Assembly: GCF_014649995.1 (NCBI RefSeq)
Contig: NZ_BMUC01000013.1
Span: 106,062-170,061 of the forward strand
DNA from: Streptomyces griseoflavus
Lineage (GTDB): Bacteria > Actinomycetota > Actinomycetes > Streptomycetales > Streptomycetaceae
Direction: 5' to 3'
DNA: 64,000 nt
Shown here: positions 43,247 through 51,743 of the stretch, piece by piece
Position numbering within the stretch: the first letter of the stretch is position 1
Layout: each line of letters opens with the position of its first letter
The notes under the pieces: model-generated
What the model saw: only the letters and a program-made list of their open reading frames with translations
Told to the model about the DNA's origin: nothing
Database searches by the model: none
Translations under genes and position numbers: made by a program

Positions 43247-43960
43247 CTAGCACTTCGTCCGGCCCCGGTCACCGGCCGCACCGGCCCGGTCGGCCACCGT
43301 GCGGTTGGTTCCGTCTTCCGCAGGACGAGTGACGGGTGTCGGCTGCTCCGGGATGTGACGGGAGCGCGGGTCGCGTTGGAGGGAGGGCAGAACCAGCCGC
43401 CACCAGTCGGAGAGGCGGCCGGGGAGAGCGGCGGGGCCCTCCAGCGCCTCCGTGAGCGTGCAGAAGCCGTAGAAGGCCCGGACCAGGGTGCGGGCGGTGG
43501 GGGCCGGGCGGACCTCGGCGGCCAGGTGGCCCCCGGCTTGGGCCTGGGCGAGCAGACGTGTGGCCGCGGTCGTCCAGAGGACGAAGGGGTCGGGAAGATC
43601 CACGTTGATGGTGTGGCGCTCCGCCCACAGGCGGGCACCCGCACGCGTCAGGGAGTCTTCGGCGAGAGCGCGGGCGATGTCGTGGCTCAGCGCGACCAGA
43701 CGTTCCAGTGGCGGCACACTCCGGTCGCCGTACCGCGTGACGAGGGCCGGCCAGGTGGCGAAGCCGTCGCGGACGACCGCCAGGGCGATGCCTTCCTTAC
43801 TGGCGTAGTGGAAGTAGACGGACCCGCTGGTTCTTCCGGACCGGGCGCTTATGTCGTTGACGCTCGTGCCCGCGTAACCCTGCTGGGCGAAGAGGCAGGC
43901 GGCTGCCTCCAGGAGTGATCTGCGGGTTGCTCTGGCCCGTTCCTGCAAGATCTCGTGCAC
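43247..43960 (-). CDS. ScbR-like TetR-family gamma-butyrolactone receptor
   Basis: A 237-residue TetR-family protein. The HTH is QERARATRRSLLEAAACLFA and GYAGTSVNDISARSGRTSGS (10-60), and the ligand-binding part follows the autoregulator-receptor layout (ALAEDSLTRAGARLWAERHT, LLAQAQAGGHLAAEV). It therefore belongs near ScbR/ArpA-type butyrolactone receptors, which repress antibiotic and morphology genes until the signal binds. No AfsA-type synthase is nearby. Starts at GTG 43960 after a weak ribosome-binding site. Confidence 0.78.
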   Translation of the reverse strand: MHEILQERARATRRSLLEAAACLFAQQGYAGTSVNDISARSGRTSGSVYFHYASKEGIALAVVRDGFATWPALVTRYGDRSVPPLERLVALSHDIARALAEDSLTRAGARLWAERHTINVDLPDPFVLWTTAATRLLAQAQAGGHLAAEVRPAPTARTLVRAFYGFCTLTEALEGPAALPGRLSDWWRLVLPSLQRDPRSRHIPEQPTPVTRPAEDGTNRTVADRAGAAGDRGRTKC

Positions 43961-44495
43961 CTCAGTTCGGCTCCGTAGTGAACGACCCAAAATGTAGTGC
44001 GCCCGCGTACGCCTGGAGCAATGAATCGTCGGCCTCGCGCGGTGATTGCACATTTCTTTCGAATCTGAACACCCACGAGTGGAAATTGGCTTCCTGAGTG
44101 GCGTTCCTGGTTCGCCTGCCGAAGTCGTCACCCTGTGCCGATGCTCGACTTTCTTGCCGGGCGGATATGCCGAAATGCGGCTCTGTGCAGGCAGTAGTGG
44201 TGGCGTGTCAGCGAACGGTGGCGGTCTGCCGAGGCGGCCGCTTACACCTTGATCACCTGATGGTCGAGTACTCGAAGTAGTGATTGCGCCGCTTTTCCGG
44301 GCCTAAATATCGTAGCCGTCGCAATGTTTTCTCTTTGCGGCTGATGCCCTGAAATGCGAGCCGCCCTGTCGGTGGAACCGGCGGAGGAACGCCGACTTCC
44401 CCTGCGGCCCGTCATCGGGGCCGCACCCACATTCAGCCCGCCCCCGCGCTCCCACGACGCGCGTGACCGCACTTCTCTCCCCCCAGGAGGCCTCC
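43961..44495. other. AT-richer intergenic region
   Basis: 535 bp without a gene, visibly lower in GC than the surroundings. It contains the perfect 12-bp palindrome TCGAGTACTCGA at 44264-44275 and the ribosome-binding site AGGAGG of the HAD gene. The promoter of the ScbR-like gene should also be here. Confidence 0.45.
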
Positions 44496-45281
44496 ATGAC
44501 GCCTACGCCCGAAGCCCTGTCGAACTGGTTGCCCGAAGCCGTCGTCTTCGACTGCGACGGCACGCTGATGGACACGGAACGCCATTGGCAGGATGCACGT
44601 AACCGCGCCTTCCGTCAGTTCGGGCTGATGCCTCCGCCGGGATTCGCCGAGCGCGCCAAAGGCGTGCATTACGTCGACTGCGGCCGCCTGATGGCCGAGG
44701 AGACGCACAAGCCCGAACTGGCCGCGGATCTGACCGCGGCGCTGCTCGGACATTTCCTCTCCCTGGTGGCGGAGGCCCCGCTGACGATGCCGGGCGCCCC
44801 CGAGTTCGTACGTCTCCTCTCCGGGCGGCTGCCGCTGGCCGTCGCCAGCAACTGCCCGCTGGAGGTGGTGGAGGAAAGCCTCCGCCGCGCCGGACTGCGC
44901 CGGCACTTCAGCCACATCGTCGTACCCACGGAGCCGCCGGAGAAGCCGGACGCCCCGCAACGGGTGGAGGACGGCGAGCGGTCGGAGGTGGTACGGCCCA
45001 AGCCGTGGCCCGACGTGTACGCCACGGCGGCGCGTCTGTGCGGAGTCCGCCCGGAAGCCGCCCTGGCCGTCGAGGACTCCCTCACCGGGATCGAGTCGGC
45101 GTGGCGGGCCGGCCTACGGGTGCTCGGCGTAGGTCCGCTGCCGGACGGTGACAACACCGGGCATGCGGATGCCTGGGTCATGGCTCTGGACCGCCAGGAG
45201 GTGCTGGGGTGGGTGCAGGGCTGGCTGAGCGCCTCGTCACCGGGCGCCGGACGGGATCGCGAACGCCACGATCCCTTGTGA
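44496..45281 (+). CDS. HAD-superfamily phosphatase
   Basis: A 261-residue phosphatase of the phosphoglycolate/beta-phosphoglucomutase type. Motif I is FDCDGTLMDT (Asp19, Asp21), motif II VASNCPLE, motif III K in RPKPWPD and motif IV VEDSLTGIESA. A cap domain of about 60 residues lies between motifs I and II. Substrate unknown. AGGAGG stands five bases before ATG 44496. Confidence 0.9.
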   Translation: MTPTPEALSNWLPEAVVFDCDGTLMDTERHWQDARNRAFRQFGLMPPPGFAERAKGVHYVDCGRLMAEETHKPELAADLTAALLGHFLSLVAEAPLTMPGAPEFVRLLSGRLPLAVASNCPLEVVEESLRRAGLRRHFSHIVVPTEPPEKPDAPQRVEDGERSEVVRPKPWPDVYATAARLCGVRPEAALAVEDSLTGIESAWRAGLRVLGVGPLPDGDNTGHADAWVMALDRQEVLGWVQGWLSASSPGAGRDRERHDPL

Positions 45282-45470
45282 GAGTTCGCCTCGCGCTTCG
45301 TCCGGGCCATGTCGCGGCCGGTGGGGAGGTGGCGTGGGCACTGCCCATCGGTGGCGTCAGCACTGCACACCGGCGACGGGAAGGGAGCACGTACTCGTCG
45401 AGCGGGATACCTTCCACGTTGCCGACGCTCAGGCGGGCAGCGTTCTGGATCAGTCGCTATCCTGCGTCCC

Positions 45471-46181
45471 GTGGGACTGCAGTTCGAGACGCGCCTCTCC
45501 GACTCACCATGGGTCGACACCGTGTGGACGTGCACGAGCGAGCAGGTCACGGCGATGACCTCCGTCGCGGGGGTGCGCTGGGGCCTGGTGTTCTGGGAGC
45601 GGGACGGCAGGGCTCACGCGGCTGTCACCGGTCCCGAGACCCGGGCCGGGACGGCCCCGGTGCCGGAGGGCGCGATCTTCACGGGCATCGATTTCGCCGT
45701 GGGAACGCACCTGCGGACCGTCCCCGCGCCGGCATTGACCGACGGCGGCATCGTGCTCCCCGACACCTCACGGCGAACCTTCCGGCTGGACGGCGCGCGC
45801 TGGCCCACGCCCGGCCCCGACGACGCCGAAAGCCTGGTCGAGCGGCTCGTCCAGGCCGGGGTCGTGGTTCGTGACCCGCTCGTCGCCGAGGTCCTGCGCG
45901 GTCATCGCCCGGCGGTGTCGGGGCGCACGGTCGAGCGCAGGTTCCGGGCCGCGACGGGACTGACGCGGGGCGGCATCAGGCAGATCGAGCGGGCTCGAAC
46001 GGCGGCGGAACTGTTGGCCGCCGGCGCTCCGGCCACGGATGTCGCCGCCGGCCTGGGCTACTTCGACGAGCCACACCTGGCGCGGGCATTGCGCCGCTAC
46101 GTCGGACGGACCGCCGGGCAGCTGCGTGACGGCACCGGCGGCGCGCTCTCCCTCGACGTGCTTCAGCGCTCGACGTCGTAG
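45471..46181 (+). CDS. AraC-family transcriptional regulator
   Basis: A 236-residue regulator. The N-terminal half is a cupin-like sensor (VEAMTSVAG-style VTAMTSVAGVRWGLVFWE). The C-terminal half has the two AraC HTHs (GRTVERRFRAATGLTRGGIRQ, AAGLGYFDEPHLARALRRY, VGRTAGQLR). The mRNA is probably leaderless: TATCCT, a -10-like box, ends 7 nt before the GTG. Its 3' end overlaps the convergent DHFR-like gene by 19 bp. Targets unknown. Confidence 0.8.
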   Translation: MGLQFETRLSDSPWVDTVWTCTSEQVTAMTSVAGVRWGLVFWERDGRAHAAVTGPETRAGTAPVPEGAIFTGIDFAVGTHLRTVPAPALTDGGIVLPDTSRRTFRLDGARWPTPGPDDAESLVERLVQAGVVVRDPLVAEVLRGHRPAVSGRTVERRFRAATGLTRGGIRQIERARTAAELLAAGAPATDVAAGLGYFDEPHLARALRRYVGRTAGQLRDGTGGALSLDVLQRSTS

Positions 46182-46741
46182 ATCAGTTTCATGATGCCGT
46201 TCGAGTACCTCTCCGACTCTCGCAGGGTGAGCATCTGCTTGTCCCGGTCGGCCCGCCCGAACAGGCTCTTTCCCGCGCCGAGCAGTACGGGGAAGACGAG
46301 CAGGTTGTACTGGTCGATCAGGCCCGCGTCCGACAGCCGCCGGGCCAGTTCCGCGCTTCCGTGGATGAAGATCGCGCCGCCCTCGCCGTCCTTGAGCGCG
46401 GCGACGTCCTCGGTCGAGCGCAGGATCGTCGTGGCCCCCCACCCGTCGACGAGGGCGTCGTCGGTCAGCGTGGTCGACACGACGTACTTGGGCAGTTCCT
46501 TGTAGCCGGCGTGATCCTCCGAGCCGGGCCAGACGGGAGCGAACGCCTCGTAGCTGCGGCGGCCGAACATCAGCGCCGTCGTGTCGGTGAGCTCCTCGCC
46601 CTTGAGCGACCATGCCTCCGGGACGAACTCGAGGTCCTTGAACACCCAGCCACCGCCGCGGTGCTCCTCCCCCGGCCCGCCGCCGGGCGAGTCCACGACG
46701 CCGTCGAGCGACATGAAACCGGTGTAGACCAAGTCACGCAT
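46163..46741 (-). CDS. Dihydrofolate reductase family (RibD C-terminal-type) protein
   Basis: A 192-residue reductase of the YyaP/RibD-C type: MRDLVYTGFMSLDGVVDSPG, MFGRRSYEAF, KYVVSTTLTD, IFIHGSAELARRLSDAGLID and LLVFPVLLGAGKSLF. These proteins bind NADPH and reduce unknown substrates. GAGGAGA lies about seven bases before the ATG. The last codons overlap the convergent AraC gene. Confidence 0.9.
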   Translation of the reverse strand: MRDLVYTGFMSLDGVVDSPGGGPGEEHRGGGWVFKDLEFVPEAWSLKGEELTDTTALMFGRRSYEAFAPVWPGSEDHAGYKELPKYVVSTTLTDDALVDGWGATTILRSTEDVAALKDGEGGAIFIHGSAELARRLSDAGLIDQYNLLVFPVLLGAGKSLFGRADRDKQMLTLRESERYSNGIMKLIYDVER

Positions 46742-46869
46742 GGTGCTGTCTCCTCGTGCCTTCGCAAGCTGCCAATCGAACCGTAAGCCGCGGCCACGAC
46801 GGCCGTCTTGGACGAAAACGACAGCCGGTGCGAACGACCGGTGACCGCCGGACGACGGACGTGCACCTC

Positions 46870-47403
46870 TCAAGAGGGGTTTTCCCATACCTCCAGGGCG
46901 CCTGTCTCCGTGTCGAAGCTGCGCAGCGTGGCGAGCCGGACCGACAACGGCGGCGTCGGCAGCAGTTCGGGGACGCGCCGGCCGGCGAACGCGCCCGCCC
47001 GCCGCGTACGACCGAGGGTGATGTGAGGGCTCCAGCGCCCGGGCTCGTGGAAAGGGCTGAGGCTGCCGGGCGGGCTGTCCGAGGCCACCGCCTCCCATAC
47101 CCGGCGGTGCAGGCCGGCCAGCACGGAGTCGAGCTCCAGCGACCAGGCCAGCACCGTCGTGGGCCGCTCGAAGCGAACCAAGCCGGTGATGCGCGCCGGT
47201 AGCGGCAGACTGGCCGCCACCTCGGCGAGTTCCCAGCGGATCGGGGCGGTCAGCTCCGGGCAGGCGGCGAGGGTCAAGTGCGGGCTGTTGGTCGGTGAGG
47301 GGTGACGTGCCTGACTGGGCAGCCCGGCGTCCGCAAGGCGCCGCCAGGCCTCCCGAACCACCAGATCCGCCGCCTCGTCCAACAGAAGCTCGACCGTGCG
47401 CAC
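46870..47403 (-). CDS. 2H phosphoesterase (2'-5' RNA ligase family)
   Basis: A 177-residue protein with the two HxTx motifs of the 2H phosphoesterase family: SPHLTLAAC (His42, Thr44) and SPHITLGRT (His127, Thr129). Related enzymes act on cyclic phosphates or 2'-5' bonds of RNA. Starts at GTG 47403. No neighbour suggests a specific RNA target. Confidence 0.9.
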   Translation of the reverse strand: MRTVELLLDEAADLVVREAWRRLADAGLPSQARHPSPTNSPHLTLAACPELTAPIRWELAEVAASLPLPARITGLVRFERPTTVLAWSLELDSVLAGLHRRVWEAVASDSPPGSLSPFHEPGRWSPHITLGRTRRAGAFAGRRVPELLPTPPLSVRLATLRSFDTETGALEVWENPS

Positions 47404-47702
47404 CGCCGCAGCCTACCGGCCCTCTGTGAGGGAGCACGTCGTCCGACAGGCAGCACGGCTCCAGGAGCGTGGCGGGGAGACAGTGGCAAGGCCGACGACG
47501 TCCGGCCATGCGCGATCCCCTCGGTCCGAGTTCCCGCGGGACGAAACGCCGACATAGCATATGAGGAGGAAACGACCTGAGTCGGGCTTTCCGGGAATAG
47601 GTCGCCACGGTGCGGTGCCGGGTCGGAGAAAGCCCCTTCCGCCCGGGCGGACGGCGTCACCCTGCATCGCCCCCGGCGCACGTAGGCAAGGACAGCGACA
47701 CC

Positions 47703-48659
47703 ATGAAATCTTGGCGCTTCCACGGAACCAACCAACCGCTCACCTTGGAGGAGGTGGCAGCGCCGCACGCCGGACCGGGTGAGGTCGTCGTCGACGTCAA
47801 GGCCGCCGGGCTGTGCCACTCCGACGTCAGCGCGCTGGACGACGCCGGCTGGATGTCGATGTTCCCGCGCATCCCGATGACGCTCGGGCACGAGAACGCC
47901 GGCGTGATCAGCGAGGTCGGCGAGGGAATGGGCCACTGGAACATCGGCGACCGCGTCGGCCTCTCTCCGATGATGCCGGACGGCGACGCCATCGGCTACG
48001 GCGCCTGGGACGGCGGCTACGGACCCAAGGTGCGCGCGACCGATGCGAATCTGGTGCGACTGCCGGACGAGGTGTCCTTCGAGCTGGGCGCGATGGCGAC
48101 CGACGCGGGCCTCACCTCGTACCACGCGATGGTCACGCTCGGCGGGGCGAAGCAAGGTATGCGGGTGGGTGTGATCGGCCTCGGTGGCCTCGGCTACATC
48201 GGCGCCCGCACCGCCATCCTCAAGGGCGCCGAAGTGTACGCGGCCGAGGTGAACCCGGCCACTCGGGAGCTCGCCGCCGAGATCGGCCTGACGGGTGTCG
48301 CCGAGTCGATCACCGAGTTCGCGGACGGGAACCTCGAACTGATCGTGGACTACGCGGGCTTCGGCACCACCACCGCCGAGGCGCTCGAGACTCTCGGTGA
48401 GTTCGGCACCCTGGTGCAGGTCGGCATGGGCCGCCTCGAGGCCACGATCAGCACCGGGGCGATCATCCTGAAACAGCTTCGGGTCCTCGGCTCCAAGTCG
48501 GGCACGAAGCAGGATCTCGAGGAGCTCTACGACCTCATGCGCTCGGGCGACCTCAACCCGCCGCTGAACAGCATCACACCGGACCGGATCCCCAAGGGAC
48601 TGGAGAGGCTTCGCAAGGGCGGGGTCGTCGGCCGCATCATCGCCCTGTACGAGCAGTGA
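47703..48659 (+). CDS. Short zinc-dependent alcohol dehydrogenase family protein
   Basis: A 318-residue dehydrogenase. Catalytic-zinc ligands Cys38 (GLCHSDV) and His63 (GHENAGVI) are kept and the NAD(P) site is IGLGGLGYIGART. The four-Cys structural-zinc loop of classical alcohol dehydrogenases is missing and the region between them is shortened. Reduction or oxidation of an alcohol/aldehyde is likely, but specificity is unknown. Confidence 0.85.
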   Translation: MKSWRFHGTNQPLTLEEVAAPHAGPGEVVVDVKAAGLCHSDVSALDDAGWMSMFPRIPMTLGHENAGVISEVGEGMGHWNIGDRVGLSPMMPDGDAIGYGAWDGGYGPKVRATDANLVRLPDEVSFELGAMATDAGLTSYHAMVTLGGAKQGMRVGVIGLGGLGYIGARTAILKGAEVYAAEVNPATRELAAEIGLTGVAESITEFADGNLELIVDYAGFGTTTAEALETLGEFGTLVQVGMGRLEATISTGAIILKQLRVLGSKSGTKQDLEELYDLMRSGDLNPPLNSITPDRIPKGLERLRKGGVVGRIIALYEQ

Positions 48660-48697
48660 CGGCGACCGGCCTCCTCACGCGGCTGGTCCCCACGCCG

Positions 48698-48982
48698 TCA
48701 CGCGGTCGCCACCACCTCCCCGGCCGCGATCTCGGGAGGGTTGGGAAGCAGTGACGCGAGGTTGTCCCGCACGAAGCCCGCGGCTCTCAAGATCGATTCT
48801 TCGGCCCCGGCCCGGTCCTGGAACACGCTGGTCGAGACCATCACGCCGTCGCCGGCATCGATCCAGTAGTAGGCCACGAAGCCGGCGACTTGGCGCATGA
48901 GCGGCACGAACCCCTCGTTCACCAGCCGTGCCGCCTCGGCGGTGTCGGTCACCCCTTCGTACCGGCGGACTGCTGCGTACAT
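48698..48982 (-). CDS. Antibiotic-biosynthesis-monooxygenase-like (ABM fold) protein
   Basis: A 94-residue protein of dimeric alpha-beta barrel size: MYAAVRRYEGVTDTAEAARL, PLMRQVAGFVAYYWIDAGDG and SVFQDRAGAEESILRAAGFV. GAGGAG is 7 nt from ATG 48982 but only 1 nt from the in-frame ATG at 48988, so 48982 is preferred. Possible roles are heme-like oxygenase or simply a small binding protein. Confidence 0.75.
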   Translation of the reverse strand: MYAAVRRYEGVTDTAEAARLVNEGFVPLMRQVAGFVAYYWIDAGDGVMVSTSVFQDRAGAEESILRAAGFVRDNLASLLPNPPEIAAGEVVATA

Positions 48983-49446
48983 CCTCATGCTCCTCACGGC
49001 GCTCCGGGTTCGTTCTCGCCGAGACGTCGTACCCGTGCGAAGGCTGTTCGGCTCAGGAGGCGTCCGGCAATCACCTGAAGGGCCACCTCGGGTGATCCGA
49101 ACGGCGGTCTCCGGCCCTCCTGGCCGGCCCGTCCTCGGCCAGGAGCCTCCGGGATGCCAGGACGCCGTTCTCCAGGTGGCGGCTGCCGCCCCCCACGCTC
49201 GGACGAGGTGCTGGGAACTACCGGGCCGTGACCGGTTCCAGCCGTAGTCGTCGGTTCGGCCAGGGCGGTGGTTCTGACGGGCCGAACCGGACCCGGACGT
49301 CCTCTCCGGTGCGGACCGGCAGGCGGGGGTAGTCGTTCTCGGCGTGCTCGGTGCGGTGCAGTGCGTGGCCGTGGAGCAAGGGTCCTGGTCGCGCGTCACG
49401 AGGACGACGATCCGGCGGGCGTAGGCGGATGTGGTGAACACGTCGG
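48983..49446. other. Intergenic gap with a frameshifted remnant
   Basis: No complete gene. On the minus strand two adjacent frames look coding by third-position bias: about 49441-49380 (VFTTSAYARRIVVLVTRDQD..) and, in another frame, 49379-49218 (..HALHRTEHAENDYPRLPV..). They could be one small gene broken by a frameshift. No family recognised. Confidence 0.3.
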
Positions 49447-49818
49447 TCAGGCGGTGGTCTGATCGGTCGTCCGGTCGGCGCTGTGGTCACGGGTCAGCGC
49501 CCGGCGGCCGAGCAGCACGGCGCCCAGTCCGAGGGGAAGGGCCACGATGGCGCCGACGAGTCCGTTGCCGGTGCCCGGCCCTCCGTCGGCGGTGGCCAGG
49601 TGCAGCGCGGCGAGGACCGTGCCGGCAAGCCCCACCGCGATGGCCGACCACCCGCCGACACGCGCGTTGCCCGTGATGCGGCCGCCCGCACGGGCCCGGG
49701 CCAACCAACCAAGGGCCAGGCCGGCCAGCCCCACGCCCAGGGCGAGGTTGGCCCCGGTCCGCCCGTCGCCAATGATCCCGCCCTCGGCGGCCGCCATCAG
49801 CACTGTAGTTGCGCTCAT
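49447..49818 (-). CDS. DUF6223-like small membrane protein
   Basis: A 123-residue protein with four hydrophobic segments (LALGVGLAGLALGWLARAR, GWSAIAVGLAGTVLAALHLA, GLVGAIVALPLGLGAVLLG). The start MSATTVLMAAAEGGIIGDGRT and the G-x-GNGLVGA loop fit the DUF6223 family seen widely in actinobacteria. ACAGGAG lies four bases before the ATG. Function unknown. Confidence 0.72.
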   Translation of the reverse strand: MSATTVLMAAAEGGIIGDGRTGANLALGVGLAGLALGWLARARAGGRITGNARVGGWSAIAVGLAGTVLAALHLATADGGPGTGNGLVGAIVALPLGLGAVLLGRRALTRDHSADRTTDQTTA

Positions 49819-50101
49819 GCTGCTCCTGTCCATTTCCGTCACTGATCCGGGTGAGGTTCGATGTGCCGTCGAGCATGCGCGCCGGTGCCCCTGGCGGTCG
49901 TCCAGCAGGCGCGGGCACTTCCCGCTGCCGCCGCCGCGGGATCCGGATACCGCGGACGCCGCAGGCTGCCCGGGAGTACCGCACTCGCAGTAGCCGGCAA
50001 CTCGTCCACGAGCCGGACTCGCCCGCGGCTGCGCCCGGTTACCGTGCTCTTGCAGAAAGCTCCGGCGTTCACGTCGGGGATGAATGCATCTCAAGACTGC
50101 A

Positions 50102-50117
50102 CTGACGTGCACGTCAG
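50102..50117. repeat. Left-end palindrome of the IS element
   Basis: CTGACGTGCACGTCAG is its own exact reverse complement. It starts 7 bp inside the proposed left end and overlaps the tnpA stop codon. Y1 transposases recognise subterminal hairpins at such positions. Confidence 0.65.
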
Positions 50118-50445
50118 AGGGCACGCTTTGGCTGCTCGATGTACTGGCGGACGATCACCGACGGTGCTCCGCCGCACGATGCCGAGAAGTATGAGGGCGA
50201 CCACAGGTGCCCAGGCAGGATGGCGCGGTTGATCCGGCCGGTGAACTCTTGCCGTATCCGGCGCTCGGAGACGCCCTTGAGGCTGTTGACCAGCTCGGAG
50301 ACGGCGAACTTGGGCAGTTGGTGCACCAACAGGTGGACGTGATCGCGTTCGCCGTTGAATTCCTTCAGCCCCGCACACAGATCAAGTGCACATGTACCGC
50401 CGAAACTATGTGTCTTCCACGCCTGTAATCGTTCGGTCCCTCCAT
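50114..50445 (-). pseudogene. tnpA: Internally deleted Y1 transposase gene tnpA
   Basis: The start ATG (50445) and N-terminus NDYRRGRHIVSAVHVHLICV fit TnpA of the IS200 family, but the frame then stops. After about 33 missing residues, another frame resumes with LKEFNGERDHVHLLVH and continues through LVNSLKGVSERRIRQ and WSPSYFSASCGGAPSVIV to the normal end RQYIEQPKRAL. A deletion with frameshift has removed the central part; both HUH-type His remain only in the second piece. The element can move only with TnpA supplied from elsewhere. Confidence 0.85.
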
Positions 50446-50472
50446 GAGACTAATCCGAGTAGGATTTCGGAT

Positions 50473-51696
50473 GTGCAGCTCCGCTACAACTATCGGGCCT
50501 ACCCGGACGCGTCCCAGCGCGGTGCGCTGGCCAGTGCATTCGGGTGCGCCCGCGTGGTGTGGAACGACTGCCTGCGCGACCGGAAACAAGCACACGCGGC
50601 GGGGCTGCCGTATGTGACGTCGGCGGAGCTGTCCCGGCTTCGCATCACCCAGGCCAAGCGCACCGCCGAACGCGCCTGGCTCGCCGACGTATCGGCGGTC
50701 GTCCTCCAGCAGTCGCTCCGGGACCTCGACACCGCTTTCAAAAATTTCTTCGACTCGGTCAAGGGCAAACGGCAGGGCCGCAAAGTCGGTCCTCCCCGCT
50801 ACAAGTCGAAGAAGGACACCCGGCAGTCGATCCGGCTCAACACCAACGCCTTCACCCTGACGGCGAACGGCACGGTGTACGTGGCCAAGGTCGGCAACCT
50901 CAAGGTCAAGTGGTCCCGCCCGCTGCCGGCCGCACCCACGTCCCTGACCGTCACCAAGGACAGCTCCGGCCGGTACTTCGTCAGCTTCGTCGTGGACACC
51001 GAACCGGACACCCTCCCCGGGGTGGAGACCGACGCCGGTATCGATCTCGGACTGACCGCCTTCGCGGTCCTGTCCGACGGCAGGAAGATCGACAGCCCGC
51101 GTTTCCTGCGTCGGGCGGAGAAGAAGCTCAAGCGCCGTCAGCGGGAGCTGTCCCGCAAGCAGAAAGGGTCGAAGAACCGGGCCAAGGCCCGCATCAAGGT
51201 CGCACGCCAGCACGCCAAGGTGGCCGACCGGCGCCGGGACTGGCACCACAAGGCTTCCACGCAGATCATTCGCGACAACCAAGCGGTGTATGTGGAGGAC
51301 CTCGCGGTGTCCGGCCTCGGCCGTACCCGGCTCGCCAAGTCCGTGCACGACGCGGGATGGTCCGCGTTCGTACGGATGCTGGAGTACAAGGCGGCTCTGC
51401 ACGGCCGTACCTTCGCCAGGGTCGACCGGGCCTTCCCGTCGTCCCAGGTCTGCTCGGCCTGCGGATTCCCGGACGGCCCCAAGCCCTTGCACGTCCGGGA
51501 GTGGACGTGCGGCGAATGTGGCATCATGCACGACCGCGACCACAACGCAGCCCGCAACGTCCTGTTCGAGGGACGCCGAATCGTCGCCGCCGGACGGGCG
51601 GAGACGATAAACGCCTGTGGAGCGCCGGTAAGACGGGCACATGTGCCCGCACAGCGCGGTGAAGCAGGAAGCCCCCGGAAAGGTCACACGACCTAG
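50473..51696 (+). CDS. tnpB: TnpB RNA-guided nuclease of the IS element
   Basis: A 407-residue TnpB. RuvC residues are all present: Asp191 (GIDLGLTAF), Glu275 (YVEDLAVSG) and Asp356 (HDRDHNAARN). The zinc finger is Cys327/330 and Cys346/349 (CSACG, WTCGECG). The N-terminal helical part begins VQLRYNYRAYPDASQRGALA. GTG 50473 is chosen as the start; a longer frame upstream is not homologous. It is probably active, and would use an RNA from its own 3' end to cleave DNA next to the target motif. Confidence 0.92.
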   Translation: MQLRYNYRAYPDASQRGALASAFGCARVVWNDCLRDRKQAHAAGLPYVTSAELSRLRITQAKRTAERAWLADVSAVVLQQSLRDLDTAFKNFFDSVKGKRQGRKVGPPRYKSKKDTRQSIRLNTNAFTLTANGTVYVAKVGNLKVKWSRPLPAAPTSLTVTKDSSGRYFVSFVVDTEPDTLPGVETDAGIDLGLTAFAVLSDGRKIDSPRFLRRAEKKLKRRQRELSRKQKGSKNRAKARIKVARQHAKVADRRRDWHHKASTQIIRDNQAVYVEDLAVSGLGRTRLAKSVHDAGWSAFVRMLEYKAALHGRTFARVDRAFPSSQVCSACGFPDGPKPLHVREWTCGECGIMHDRDHNAARNVLFEGRRIVAAGRAETINACGAPVRRAHVPAQRGEAGSPRKGHTT

Positions 51697-51743
51697 GCCG
51701 GAAACCCTGGACTTGAGACCGGGGAGCACGTCAAGGTGCCCGT

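Larger units (their letters stand above)
50096..51735. mobile_element. IS200/IS605-type insertion sequence
   Basis: Divergently arranged tnpA (minus strand, defective) and tnpB (plus strand) define the element. Both ends adjoin the pentamer TCAAG (50091-50095 and 51731-51735), as expected for an IS200/IS605 cleavage site. Immediately inside the left end is the perfect 16-bp palindrome CTGACGTGCACGTCAG, a candidate subterminal hairpin. The guide RNA of TnpB would be expected to overlap the tnpB 3' end and right end. Exact ends are inferred. A 3' tnpB relic of the same family is at 2483-2692. Confidence 0.8.
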
